The notes beneath the pieces are model-generated. The model worked only from the letters and a program-made list of their open reading frames with translations. It was not told the origin of the DNA and did no database searches. The position numbers and the translations under genes are program-made. Below, one piece after another: positions 38,638-47,143 of a stretch of 64,000 nucleotides of DNA. Where the stretch lies: NCBI RefSeq assembly GCF_015680705.1, contig NZ_JADNYP010000007.1, forward strand, positions 62,001 to 126,000. Direction: 5' to 3'. Position 1 is the first letter of the stretch; every line of letters starts with the position of its first letter. Origin of the DNA: Pseudomonas fulva. GTDB lineage: Bacteria > Pseudomonadota > Gammaproteobacteria > Pseudomonadales > Pseudomonadaceae.

Positions 38638-40185
38638 ATGACCAACTCCGATATCGTCCAGAAACTCTGGAACCTCTGCGACGTCCTGCGCGACGATGGC
38701 ATCAACTACAGCGACTACGTCACCGAGCTCGTGCTTCTGCTGTTCATCAAGATGGAATACGAACAGGTGCAGAATAACGACAGCTTCGGCCACAAGCTGC
38801 CCGAAGGCGCGCGCTGGCCAGACCTGGCGGGCAAGTCCGGCCTCAACCTGCTCGACCACTACCGGCAGATGCTGCTGGACCTCGGCAAAAACCCGGACCC
38901 GCTGATCGCCGCCATCTACGCCGACGCTCAGACTCGCCTCAAGGAACCGCGCCACCTTGAGCAGTTGATCAAGAGCCTCGATGGCATCGACTGGTTCAGC
39001 GCCCGCCAAGACGGCCTAGGCGATCTTTATGAAGGCCTGCTGGAAAAGAACGCCAGCGAAACCAAGTCTGGCGCCGGCCAGTACTTCACCCCGCGCCCGC
39101 TGATTGACAGCATCATTCGTTGCATCAAGCCGCAGCCGGGCGAGACTATTCAAGACCCGGCCGCAGGTACTGCGGGCTTTTTAATCGCTGCTGACGCCTA
39201 CATCAAAAGCCAAACCGACGATCACTACGACCTCGACGCCAAAGCCCAGGCATTCCAACGCAATCGCGCCTTTGTTGGCGTAGAACTGGTGTCCGGCACC
39301 CGCCGCCTGGCGTTGATGAACACCTTGCTGCATGGTATGGAAGGTGATGAAGAAGGCGTAGTACACCTGGGCAACGCCCTTGGACAAACCGGCGCCAACC
39401 TGCCGAAAGTCGACATAATTCTTTCCAACCCTCCATTCGGCACCGCCAAGGGCGGCGGCGGCCCGACCCGTGACGACCTGACCTACAAAACCAGCAACAA
39501 GCAGCTCGCCTTCCTGCAACACATCTATCGCGGCCTCAAACCCGGTGGCCGAGCAGCCGTGGTGCTGCCGGACAACGTGCTGTTCGAGGCAGGCATCGGT
39601 ACTGAGGTGCGTCGCGACTTGATGGACAAGTGCAACCTGCACACTATTTTACGTCTGCCTACTGGCATCTTCTACGCCCAGGGCGTGAAGACTAACGTGC
39701 TGTTCTTCCAGAAGGGCAGCGTCGACAACCCACGCAAGGAGGACAGCTGCACCAAGCGCGTGTGGATCTATGACCTGCGCAGCAATATGCCTAACTTCGG
39801 TAAGCGCACTCCCTTTGGCGCCCAGCATCTTAAACTCTTCGAGGACGCTTATGGCGATGACCCCAACGGCCAAAGCCTGCGCGCCGAGAACGTCGAAGGC
39901 ATCGGCGAGCTGAGCCGCTTCCGCGTGTTCACCCGCGAACAGATCCGCGAGCGCGGCGACTCCCTGGACATCAGCTGGCTGAAGAACGATAGCAGCCTAG
40001 ACGCCAGTGAGCTGCCCGCTCCGGAGGCACTGGCCGGCGAAGCTATGGCCGAACTGACCGAAGGCCTCCATGAATTGGAAGAGCTGATGAAAGCGCTGGG
40101 CGCGGTGGATGAGGTAGCGGCGCAGAAGCAGTTGATGGCGGAGGTGATGGGATTGACGGTAGTTGAGGGGAATGGAAATGAGTGA
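38638..40185 (+). CDS. hsdM: Type I N6-adenine methyltransferase subunit HsdM
   Basis: A 515-residue modification subunit. The ATG at 38638 gives MTNSDIVQKLWNLCDVLRDDGINYSDYVTELV, the family N terminus. An N-terminal HsdM_N bundle is followed by the methyltransferase domain with motif I DPAAGTAGFLIAA near 173 and the catalytic motif IV NPPFG near 264. It methylates adenine with SAM in an M2S complex and supports HsdR restriction. The stop overlaps the hsdS start by 8 bp. Confidence 0.96.
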   Translation: MTNSDIVQKLWNLCDVLRDDGINYSDYVTELVLLLFIKMEYEQVQNNDSFGHKLPEGARWPDLAGKSGLNLLDHYRQMLLDLGKNPDPLIAAIYADAQTRLKEPRHLEQLIKSLDGIDWFSARQDGLGDLYEGLLEKNASETKSGAGQYFTPRPLIDSIIRCIKPQPGETIQDPAAGTAGFLIAADAYIKSQTDDHYDLDAKAQAFQRNRAFVGVELVSGTRRLALMNTLLHGMEGDEEGVVHLGNALGQTGANLPKVDIILSNPPFGTAKGGGGPTRDDLTYKTSNKQLAFLQHIYRGLKPGGRAAVVLPDNVLFEAGIGTEVRRDLMDKCNLHTILRLPTGIFYAQGVKTNVLFFQKGSVDNPRKEDSCTKRVWIYDLRSNMPNFGKRTPFGAQHLKLFEDAYGDDPNGQSLRAENVEGIGELSRFRVFTREQIRERGDSLDISWLKNDSSLDASELPAPEALAGEAMAELTEGLHELEELMKALGAVDEVAAQKQLMAEVMGLTVVEGNGNE

Positions 40186-41521
40186 GCTGCCAAGTGGATG
40201 GGCGCATGCCGAAATAGGCGACCTGTGCAGCCTGATCAATGGTCGCGCATTCAAACCGCAGGAGTGGGCTGATTCAGGATTGCCGATCATCAGGATTCAG
40301 AATTTGAACAATCCGAAGGCAATGTTCAATCACTACTCTGGAACACTTGATGGGAAGCACCATGTCAGTAATGGCGACCTGCTTTTTGCCTGGTCCGGCA
40401 CACCGGGAACTTCTTTCGGGGCACATATTTGGCATGGCGGTGATGCAGCACTGAATCAGCATATCTTCAAGATTGAATTTTCGGCCCTTGAAATTGATCG
40501 CGACTTTCTTCGCTATGCGATTAATCAGAAGTTAGATGAACTGATCGGTTTAGCTCAAGGCGGGGTAGGACTACGTCATGTAACCAAGGGCACATTCGAG
40601 AAAACAAAAATTGCCTTCCCGCCCCGAGCCGAACAAGCCCGCATCGCCGCCAAGCTCGGTGAACTGCTTGCTCAGGTCGACATCGTGAAAGCCCGTATCG
40701 ACGGGATCCCCGCTCTGATCAAGCGCTTCCGCCAATCGGTCCTCGCAGCCGCCGTATCCGGTCATTTAACGGAAGATTGGCGAATGCGAGATGTCGAGTT
40801 TATTAGCGAAGACAAAAGACCTGGCTGGATACCAAAGTCTCTGCCGGAATTGGGGGAGTTAGCCCGTGGAAAATCTAAGCACCGCCCCCGGAATGATGAG
40901 CGCCTATTCGGTGGAGAATATCCATTCATTCAGACTGGCGAAGTTGCTAACTCCTCAGGCCGAATCAAGACGGCCAAGGTCTTCTACAGCGACTTTGGGT
41001 TAGCACAGAGCCGGCTATTCCCCAAAGGTACGCTTTGTATTACGATTGCAGCGAACATCGCCGATACTGCGATTCTTGATATAGAATCCTGCTTTCCAGA
41101 TAGCATTGTAGGGTTCATTGCGAACGAGGATAAGTGTTGTGCTCAGTTCGTTAAGTATCTGATTGACGCAAACAAACAGAACCTTGAAGACTTTGCGCCG
41201 GCCACCGCACAAAAAAACATTAATTTAAAGGCACTAAGTGAGCTGGTTTTTCCGATGCCCTCACTCGCAGAACAAATAGAAATTGTCCGCCGCGTAGAGC
41301 AGACTTTCGCCTTCGCCGATCAGTTAAATGCTCGTATCAAAGCTGCTCAACTACGTATCAACCTCCTGACCCAAAGCGTCCTAGCTAGGGCATTCCGAGG
41401 CGAACTGGCGCCTCAAAACCCAACTGACGAACCGGCCGGCGTACTGCTGGAACGCATCAAAACACGACGCGCCGCCGCACCTAAGGTAAAGCGCGGTCGC
41501 CGAGCTGTTACGTTGGGCTAA
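40178..41521 (+). CDS. hsdS: Type I specificity subunit HsdS
   Basis: A 447-residue subunit with two target-recognition domains, about residues 1-150 and 215-385, each followed by a conserved helical spacer: PPRAEQARIAAKLGELLAQVDIVKARIDGIPALIKRFRQSVLAAAVSGHL and PSLAEQIEIVRRVEQTFAFADQLNARIKAAQLRINLLTQSVLARAFRGEL. ATG 40178 follows GAGGGG and overlaps hsdM. The two domains read the two halves of a split target, which cannot be predicted here. Lower GC in the recognition domains than in the spacers fits domain exchange. Confidence 0.95.
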   Translation: MSELPSGWAHAEIGDLCSLINGRAFKPQEWADSGLPIIRIQNLNNPKAMFNHYSGTLDGKHHVSNGDLLFAWSGTPGTSFGAHIWHGGDAALNQHIFKIEFSALEIDRDFLRYAINQKLDELIGLAQGGVGLRHVTKGTFEKTKIAFPPRAEQARIAAKLGELLAQVDIVKARIDGIPALIKRFRQSVLAAAVSGHLTEDWRMRDVEFISEDKRPGWIPKSLPELGELARGKSKHRPRNDERLFGGEYPFIQTGEVANSSGRIKTAKVFYSDFGLAQSRLFPKGTLCITIAANIADTAILDIESCFPDSIVGFIANEDKCCAQFVKYLIDANKQNLEDFAPATAQKNINLKALSELVFPMPSLAEQIEIVRRVEQTFAFADQLNARIKAAQLRINLLTQSVLARAFRGELAPQNPTDEPAGVLLERIKTRRAAAPKVKRGRRAVTLG

Positions 41522-41559
41522 GCGTTTATCAGGTATAAAAAGAGCCATTTCAGTCCTGA

Positions 41560-41939
41560 CCTACGACAGCGCGAACCGTCAGGCGCTGCAGCAAGTCGGC
41601 GGCAGTGGCGACAGCATTGGCGGCGTGATCTCGCTGGACGCACCGGGGCTGGAAAAGGTCTACGTGCAGGCCAAGCGCTGGCAGAGCACCGTCGGCCGCC
41701 CCGATGTGCAGGCGTTTTATGGCGCCTTGGCTGGGCAGAAAGCCAAACGAGGTGTATTCATCACCACTTCCGGCTTCACCGCCCAAGCGGTCAAATTCGC
41801 GCTATCGGTCGAAGGGCTGGTACTGGTCGAGGGTAAACGCTTGGTCAATTTAATGTTGGAGCACGAGGTCGGTGTCAGCTCGCAGATTACAAGGTGCCGA
41901 GGGCACGACATCGACTACCTTGATGAGTCGCTTGACTGA
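41560..41939 (+). pseudogene. mrr: Truncated Mrr-type restriction endonuclease remnant
   Basis: The frame encodes the C-terminal half of an Mrr_cat domain: NRQALQQVGGSGDSIGGVISLDAPGLEKVYVQAKRWQSTVGRPDVQAFYGALAGQKAKRGVFITTSGF and the end to residue LDESLD. The N-terminal DNA-binding domain is missing. The family's GxDG segment, which carries the catalytic Asp, reads SIGG here, so Asp is lost, although QAK is kept. No start codon with a ribosome site is seen. It lies 38 bp after hsdS and is probably inactive. Confidence 0.8.
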
Positions 41940-41987
41940 GCTCAAAAGTACCGTCCATCGAAAGCCGGACCATGCTGAATTCCATCT

Positions 41988-41996
41988 GGTATTCCA
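41988..41996 (+). repeat. GGTATTCCA site near the distal end of element B
   Basis: The match extends to GGTATTCCAA and equals the sites upstream of the element B integrase gene. It lies 54 bp from the worn att copy. Confidence 0.5.
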
Positions 41997-42050
41997 AGCA
42001 ATTTATCTGATCAATTAATAGGCAATAAAAACAGAAAGCTACAGCCTTGT

Positions 42051-42068
42051 TTCAAATCCCCCCGGCTC
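42051..42068 (+). repeat. Distal worn att copy (right end of the island)
   Basis: TTCAAATCCCCCCGGCTC matches 18 bp of the ssrA 3' end exactly; the flanking bases no longer match fully (AGCAA in place of CACCA). A T-rich stretch TTTTTTGTACC follows at 42110, like the sequence after the other two att copies. The 42069-42339 gap to pmsB holds no gene. Confidence 0.75.
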
Positions 42069-42339
42069 AGCAATTCTAATGAAAAGACACCCACCGGCCC
42101 AAGAAAGACTTTTTTGTACCCACGATTCCCTGACCACTGACCGAAAAACCTCCCCTGAAACAGCCTGCCATGGCCTCGTCAGGCGTCGCCCAAACACCGA
42201 CCAAGCCCGAACCACATGCTCGTGACCCTATTCACCCAACCTCATCCTGCAAACCGCCCCACCCCATCATCTCCCGCCTGCCTTCAAGCAACCGCAGTAC
42301 CACGATGTACCGCAAAACAGCCCCGCCAAAGGCCCCCCG

Positions 42340-42660
42340 TCACTCCCCGCCCTCACCCTGCACCAAGCGCCAATGCCCAATCTGCTGACCGATGTTCCAG
42401 TAAATGATCTGTTCATACAGCTGGCGGACGAAGTCGGCGTCGAAGTCGGCTTCGGCGGCCCAGCGCAGCCGTTCCTCGAGCATCGCCGCGACCCGCTCCG
42501 GCGCTGGTATCGCCTGTTCGTTGGGCTTGAAGCGTATCGCGGCCTTGACGTAGCCCAGGCGTCTTTGCAGGGCCTCGAAGATCTGTCGGTCATGAAAGTC
42601 GATGCCTTCGCGGATGTCGCTCAGGCTGGTGCAGTCGTCTGGTGTTTTCAGGTGCGGCAT
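42340..42660 (-). CDS. pmsB: Isochorismate-pyruvate lyase PmsB (PchB-like)
   Basis: A 106-residue chorismate mutase-fold enzyme that turns isochorismate into salicylate and pyruvate. It starts MPHLKTPDDCTSLSDIREGIDFHDRQIFEALQRRLGYVKAAIRFKPNEQAIPAPERV; the Arg and Lys residues that hold the substrate in PchB (DIREGID, RLGYVKAA) are present. It is the last gene of pmsC-E-A-B, 42 bp after pmsA. The order equals that described for the pseudomonine genes of P. fluorescens WCS374. Confidence 0.9.
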   Translation of the reverse strand: MPHLKTPDDCTSLSDIREGIDFHDRQIFEALQRRLGYVKAAIRFKPNEQAIPAPERVAAMLEERLRWAAEADFDADFVRQLYEQIIYWNIGQQIGHWRLVQGEGGE

Positions 42661-42702
42661 TAAGCGGTTCTCGATATGGCGAAAGGAGGGGCGAAGCCCA
42701 GG

Positions 42703-43929
42703 CTAGATGACATCGTACTGCGCCCCGCAGGAGCGGGCCGGTGCCGAGCGCAGCGGGTGGAGGCGCGCACGCTTTGCGGGCGATGGGTCGGCCTGTTGCG
42801 TGCCGGGCCGGTGCTCGGCGATCAGTTCGTCGATCAATGCGTCGAGCTTGCTCCGGTCGTAGTGATGCGGCGTGGTGATCAGGTGCGCGGTGTCGCCCGA
42901 GGTCGCCAGGCAGTACTTGCGGGCGAGCTGCTGCGAGGGGCAGGGAAACACCACGGTGATCGAGTTGTCATTGCGCCAGGCCGCGATGCCGGCGCCCTGC
43001 AACCGGTCCACGGCGTACTGGGCGGCGTCCAGGCTGTCCTTGATGCGACGGCGCCACTGGGCTGGCGAATGACCGCGCAGGGCCGCCCACATGATCATCG
43101 GCGTATGGCCGTTGCGCGAGCCGCTGATGGTCTTGTCGTTGGCCGAGATATAGTCCACCTCCACCGAGATACGCTCGACGTTGTCGCGCTTGGCCACCAC
43201 GATCCCGCAGGGGATGGGCGAGCCGATCATCTTGTGCCCGGAAACGCAGATCGAATCGATGCCATCGGCGAAGGTGAACGGTTGCGGCTGGTCGACGAAG
43301 GGCAGGATCATGCCACTCAACGCGGCGTCGGCATGCAGGTAGTAGTCCTCGCGCGCGATGCCGGCCTGCTCGAGCAGGCGCTGGATCTTGCCAATGTCGT
43401 CTACCGCGCCGCGCATGGTGGTGCCGATGTTGGCGAAGATGATCGGATGCCGCTCGCCATCGGCCTGGATCCGGGCGAGCAGGTCCTCGTAGTCGATCTC
43501 GCCGTTGGGCAGCGACTCGACCGCGCGGCACTTGATGCGCAGCAGCTTGACGATCTTGGCGACCGAATAATGGGTGTCCCGCGAGTAGTAGAGCGTGCCA
43601 TCCGGGAACAGCTCGCGGGCCAGGTAGCAGCCGAACATGTTGCCTTCGGTCCCGCCATTGGTGACGTAGCCCCAGCTGTCCTCGTGGGCAATGCGGAACA
43701 GCTCGGCGAAATACGCCATCACGTCCCGCTCGAAATCGAACGAGTTGAGCAGGTAGTTGCTCGACTCGCTCCAGTCGCCGCAATTGTTGATGGAGAACCG
43801 GAAGAACCGGTGCAGGTGCGAGTAATCGAAATCGGCGTTCTCCGGGTAGCCGATGTTGAAATACTGGTTCTCCAGGCAGTGTTGCCAGAACGCATCCAGC
43901 TGGCGCTGATCGGTGACAGACAACGTCAT
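42703..43929 (-). CDS. pmsA: PLP-dependent histidine decarboxylase PmsA
   Basis: A 408-residue group II decarboxylase that makes histamine, the amine part of pseudomonine and acinetobactin. It has the PLP sequence [19 protein letters not shown] with the Schiff-base Lys near residue 232, [17 protein letters not shown] near 90 and [13 protein letters not shown] near 195. It starts [37 protein letters not shown], as in HDC proteins. It is between pmsE and pmsB on the same strand and presumably expressed only under iron limitation. Confidence 0.93.
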   Translation of the reverse strand: MTLSVTDQRQLDAFWQHCLENQYFNIGYPENADFDYSHLHRFFRFSINNCGDWSESSNYLLNSFDFERDVMAYFAELFRIAHEDSWGYVTNGGTEGNMFGCYLARELFPDGTLYYSRDTHYSVAKIVKLLRIKCRAVESLPNGEIDYEDLLARIQADGERHPIIFANIGTTMRGAVDDIGKIQRLLEQAGIAREDYYLHADAALSGMILPFVDQPQPFTFADGIDSICVSGHKMIGSPIPCGIVVAKRDNVERISVEVDYISANDKTISGSRNGHTPMIMWAALRGHSPAQWRRRIKDSLDAAQYAVDRLQGAGIAAWRNDNSITVVFPCPSQQLARKYCLATSGDTAHLITTPHHYDRSKLDALIDELIAEHRPGTQQADPSPAKRARLHPLRSAPARSCGAQYDVI

Positions 43930-43990
43930 GTTCGACTCCTTTCAAATGGATCGGCAGGCGCGCCCCGCCGGGGGCGCCTGCCGTCGTGCG

Positions 43991-45826
43991 TCAGGCGGCC
44001 TTCTGGCGTGACTCGACCAGCGACCACCAGCTGCCCAAGGTCGGCGACTTGGCCAGCTCCTCGAAGCTCACCTCCACGCCACGTGCCTTGAGTTCGGCTG
44101 CCAACTTCATCACCAGCAAGGAGTCCAGCCCGTAGAAGATCAGGTTCTCCTCGGGGTCGAGCGTCTCGCCGTCGTCGACCAGCGGCTGCAGGCGGCTCTG
44201 CAGCCAGGCCCGGGTGTTTTCCACCGCCAGCAGCTGGCGCAGCCGCTTCTTGTCGATCTTGCCCACCGGCGTCAGCGGCATGACATCGATCAGGCGGATG
44301 CGATCAGGCAGCTTGTACTCGGCGATGCCCAGCTCCAGCAGGTGGCGCCTGAGCGCCGAGGCCTTGAGGCCTGGGTTGCGGGACACTACATAGGCGCAGC
44401 TCTTCTCGCCCAGTACCTCGTCGGGCATGGCCACCAGGCCCGCATGGGTGACGTCCGGGTGCAGCACGATCAGGTTCTCGATCTCTTCGGAGGCGACCTT
44501 CTCGCCGCCGCGATTGACCTGATCCTTGATCCGCCCGACCACCCGCAAGTCGCCGCTGGCGGTGAGCTGCACCAGGTCGCCGGAATAATAGAAACCGTCC
44601 TGGTCGAACGCGCTGGCGTTCTGTTCAGGGCTCTTGTAATAGCCGCAGAAGGTGTAGGGCCCGCGCGTGGCGAGCATGCCGGGTTCGCCCGGGGGCACCG
44701 GCTGGCCAGCCTCGTCGACGATCTTGATCTCGTCGCCGGGGCTGATGGGGCGGCCCTGGGTGGTGAAGATCTGCTCGTCGCTGTCATCCAGCCGGGTGTA
44801 GTTGATCAGCCCCTCGGCCATGCCGAACACCTGTTGCAGTTGGCAGCCCAGCACCTGCGGCACCTGGCGTGCAAGCGAGTCGGCGAAGACCGCGCCACCG
44901 ACCTGCAGGTACTGCAGCGAGCGCAGCTGTTGCTGGTGCTGCGGCGCGGCCTGGAGCCAGAGGGCCACGGCGCTCGGCACCAGCGCGACGGTATTGATCT
45001 CGTGGCGCTGGACCAGCTCGAAGCAGCTGGCCGGTTCCGGGCTGGCGGCCATGACCACGCAGCCGCCGGCATGGAACACGCCCAGCGCGCCGGGCGAGCT
45101 GAGCAGGAAGTTGTGCGCCGCCGGCACCGCGCTGAGGAACCGGGTGTGCGGGCCTAGCGCGCAGATCTCGACGCAGGTGCGGGCATTGTAGTGATAGTCG
45201 TTGTGCGTGCGCGGGATCAGCTTGGGCGTGCCGGTGCTGCCGCCGGACAGCTGGAACAGGGCCACCTGCCCCGGCGCGGTCGGCGCGTAGGCGACCGGTT
45301 GCAGGCTAGGCGTCTCGATCCAGCGCGCCAGGTCGTGCTCGGCATCGGGCTCGTTGATCAGCAAGCTGATGCGCGGGCTGGCGCCAACCTCGGCGAACGC
45401 CTCGAGGTAGCGGTCGTCGCGGAAGAACTCATGCTCGCGCGAGGCGATCAGCAGCGCCGGCTGGATCTGCCGGGCGTAGGCCACGAGCTCCAGCTTGCGA
45501 TGGCTGTACAGCGCGTTGAGCGGCACGATCCCGGCCTTGAGCAGGGCGAAAAGCACGATATGGAACTCGGCCACGTTGGGCAGCTGGACCAGTGCCGTGT
45601 CGCCCTGCCCCAGGCCCTGCTCGGCCAGGCGCGAGGCCAGGTTCGACGACAGCCGCTCGAGCTCGCCATAGGTGAAACGGCGCTCGCCGCAGATGATCGC
45701 GGTGGCGTTGGGCTGCGCCTGGCTGCGCGCATGCAGGATCTGGCCGAGCGGCTGGTCGATCCAGTAGCCGCTGTCGCGATAGCGTTGCGCCCGGTCCTGG
45801 GGCCAGTCGGTGAATTCGATCGTCAT
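43991..45826 (-). CDS. pmsE: Salicylate-AMP ligase fused to aryl carrier protein, PmsE
   Basis: A 611-residue two-domain protein. The adenylation domain (1-530) is EntE-like: FTYGELERLSSNLA, LSGGSTGTPKLIPRTHNDYHYN and NRGGEKVASEEIENL. The C-terminal aryl carrier (about 535-611) has the phosphopantetheine Ser in LIFYGLDSLLVMKL near residue 565. It activates salicylate as the adenylate and loads it on its own carrier. The fusion differs from acinetobactin BasE/BasF, where the carrier is on a separate protein. It is 24 bp after pmsC. Confidence 0.93.
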   Translation of the reverse strand: MTIEFTDWPQDRAQRYRDSGYWIDQPLGQILHARSQAQPNATAIICGERRFTYGELERLSSNLASRLAEQGLGQGDTALVQLPNVAEFHIVLFALLKAGIVPLNALYSHRKLELVAYARQIQPALLIASREHEFFRDDRYLEAFAEVGASPRISLLINEPDAEHDLARWIETPSLQPVAYAPTAPGQVALFQLSGGSTGTPKLIPRTHNDYHYNARTCVEICALGPHTRFLSAVPAAHNFLLSSPGALGVFHAGGCVVMAASPEPASCFELVQRHEINTVALVPSAVALWLQAAPQHQQQLRSLQYLQVGGAVFADSLARQVPQVLGCQLQQVFGMAEGLINYTRLDDSDEQIFTTQGRPISPGDEIKIVDEAGQPVPPGEPGMLATRGPYTFCGYYKSPEQNASAFDQDGFYYSGDLVQLTASGDLRVVGRIKDQVNRGGEKVASEEIENLIVLHPDVTHAGLVAMPDEVLGEKSCAYVVSRNPGLKASALRRHLLELGIAEYKLPDRIRLIDVMPLTPVGKIDKKRLRQLLAVENTRAWLQSRLQPLVDDGETLDPEENLIFYGLDSLLVMKLAAELKARGVEVSFEELAKSPTLGSWWSLVESRQKAA

Positions 45827-45850
45827 GATGGGGTTCCGGAAAAGGTTGGA

Positions 45851-47026
45851 TCAGTGGGAAAGTCCGCAGGCACGCAACATGGTGCCCAGTTTGGCCTGGA
45901 CTTCCGCCCATTCGGAGTCGGGCTGCGAGCTGTCGACGATGCCGGCGCCAGCGAACAGTCGAACCCGGTTGTCGCGCACCGTGCCGCAGCGGATGGTCAC
46001 CACCCACTCACCGTTGCCCTGGGCATCGCACCAGCCCACCATGCCGGTGAACAGGCCACGCTCGCCGGACTCGACGAAGCGGATCAGCTGTCGTGCCCGC
46101 TCGGTCGGGAAGCCGCACACGGCCGGGGTCGGATGCAGCCGGCAGGCCAGTTGCAAGGCCGATACCGTCGGGTCGGCCAGGGTGCCTTCGATGCGCGTCG
46201 ACAGGTGCCAGAGCGCAGGCGTACTGATCAGCGAGGGGCGTTGCGGGACATCGAGCCGGGTACACAGCTCGCCGACTCGCGCGGCAATGTCCTGGGTGAC
46301 GAAGCCGTGCTCGTAATGGTCCTTCTGCGAAGCGGACAGCCACTCGGCGTTGCGTCGATCGGCCTGGGCATCGGCCATGCGCCGGATCGAGCCGGCCAGC
46401 GGATTGGAGACGAAGCAGGCGCCCTCCTTGCGAACCAGCAGTTCGGGGCTGACGCCCAGCAGCGTGCCGCCATCGCTCAGCGGCACGCGGAAGTGATAAC
46501 CGCCCGGGTTCTGCGCCCGCAGGTTGCGCTGCAGGCTGTCCACCTCGACCTTCTCGGCGAACACCAGCTCGCGCTGGATCGACAGCACCGCCTTGCGCAC
46601 ATCGCTGTGGCGGAAGTTGACGATGGCATGCTCCACCGAGCGCTTGAAGGCGTGCGCCTCCGGCAAGTTGCGCTGTTCGAGCAAGGCAGGCAGCGCTACC
46701 GGCTCGAGGTCGGCGGCGCTGGTACGCGCCTGCCAGCTGGCGTGCTCGGGAATGTACAGGCACGAGGCCTCGGCGGTGTCGAAAGGGATCGCACCGACCA
46801 GCACCGGGTTGGCCTGGCCGCGCTTGCGGGCCTGTTCGAAGGCTTGCGACACGGCGTGCTGGAAGATGCCGGCGGCCTCGTCGCCCTGCAGCGCCGGGGT
46901 TTCGATGCGCTGCATCGCGCCGCTGCACAGCAGCTCGCGATCCCCCGAAGTGAAGGAAAAGACCGTCTCTGCATCAACCGCATGCGCGCCTGGCAGCGCG
47001 TCGGTCCTGAGGTTAACCGCGCTCAT
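45851..47026 (-). CDS. pmsC: Isochorismate synthase PmsC
   Basis: A 391-residue chorismate-binding enzyme converting chorismate to isochorismate. The C-terminal family sequences are clear: FRVPLSDGGTLLGVSPELLVRKEG, NPLAGSIRRM, HLSTRIEGTL and LHPTPAVCGFPTERARQLI followed by ERGLFTGMVGWCDAQGNGEWVVTIRC. It is the first gene of pmsC-E-A-B and divergent from the large synthetase gene, with a Fur-box-like site between them. Confidence 0.93.
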   Translation of the reverse strand: MSAVNLRTDALPGAHAVDAETVFSFTSGDRELLCSGAMQRIETPALQGDEAAGIFQHAVSQAFEQARKRGQANPVLVGAIPFDTAEASCLYIPEHASWQARTSAADLEPVALPALLEQRNLPEAHAFKRSVEHAIVNFRHSDVRKAVLSIQRELVFAEKVEVDSLQRNLRAQNPGGYHFRVPLSDGGTLLGVSPELLVRKEGACFVSNPLAGSIRRMADAQADRRNAEWLSASQKDHYEHGFVTQDIAARVGELCTRLDVPQRPSLISTPALWHLSTRIEGTLADPTVSALQLACRLHPTPAVCGFPTERARQLIRFVESGERGLFTGMVGWCDAQGNGEWVVTIRCGTVRDNRVRLFAGAGIVDSSQPDSEWAEVQAKLGTMLRACGLSH

Positions 47027-47066
47027 CGGTATGTCGAGCCTCCATGCTGAATGATGAATTTAGGGT

Positions 47067-47085
47067 TTGAATCTAAATCGTTATC
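47067..47085. promoter_or_regulatory. Probable Fur box between pmsC and the synthetase gene
   Basis: On the minus strand GATAACGATTTAGATTCAA matches 11 of 19 bases of the Fur consensus, in an AT-rich island within GC-rich DNA. It can serve both divergent operons. Confidence 0.5.
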
Positions 47086-47143
47086 GTTTCTAATAGAGGA
47101 CGACATATTTTTTTACTTGTCAATCACAGGGAACGAGTGGGCC

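Larger units (their letters stand above)
29565..42068. mobile_element. Element B: integrative island with type I restriction-modification
   Basis: This 12.5-kb element starts at the internal att with its integrase directly after it, the usual order for P4-type islands, and ends at a worn 18-bp copy of att. Cargo: a recombinase-like pair, hsdR, an AlbA_2 gene, hsdM, hsdS and an Mrr remnant. GGTATTCCA motifs lie near both ends. No transfer or phage genes are visible. Confidence 0.85.

Noticed and set aside
40178..41521. Invertible hsdS (shufflon)
   Set aside because: No inverted repeats or second hsdS fragment were seen nearby; the serine resolvase lies in the other element.
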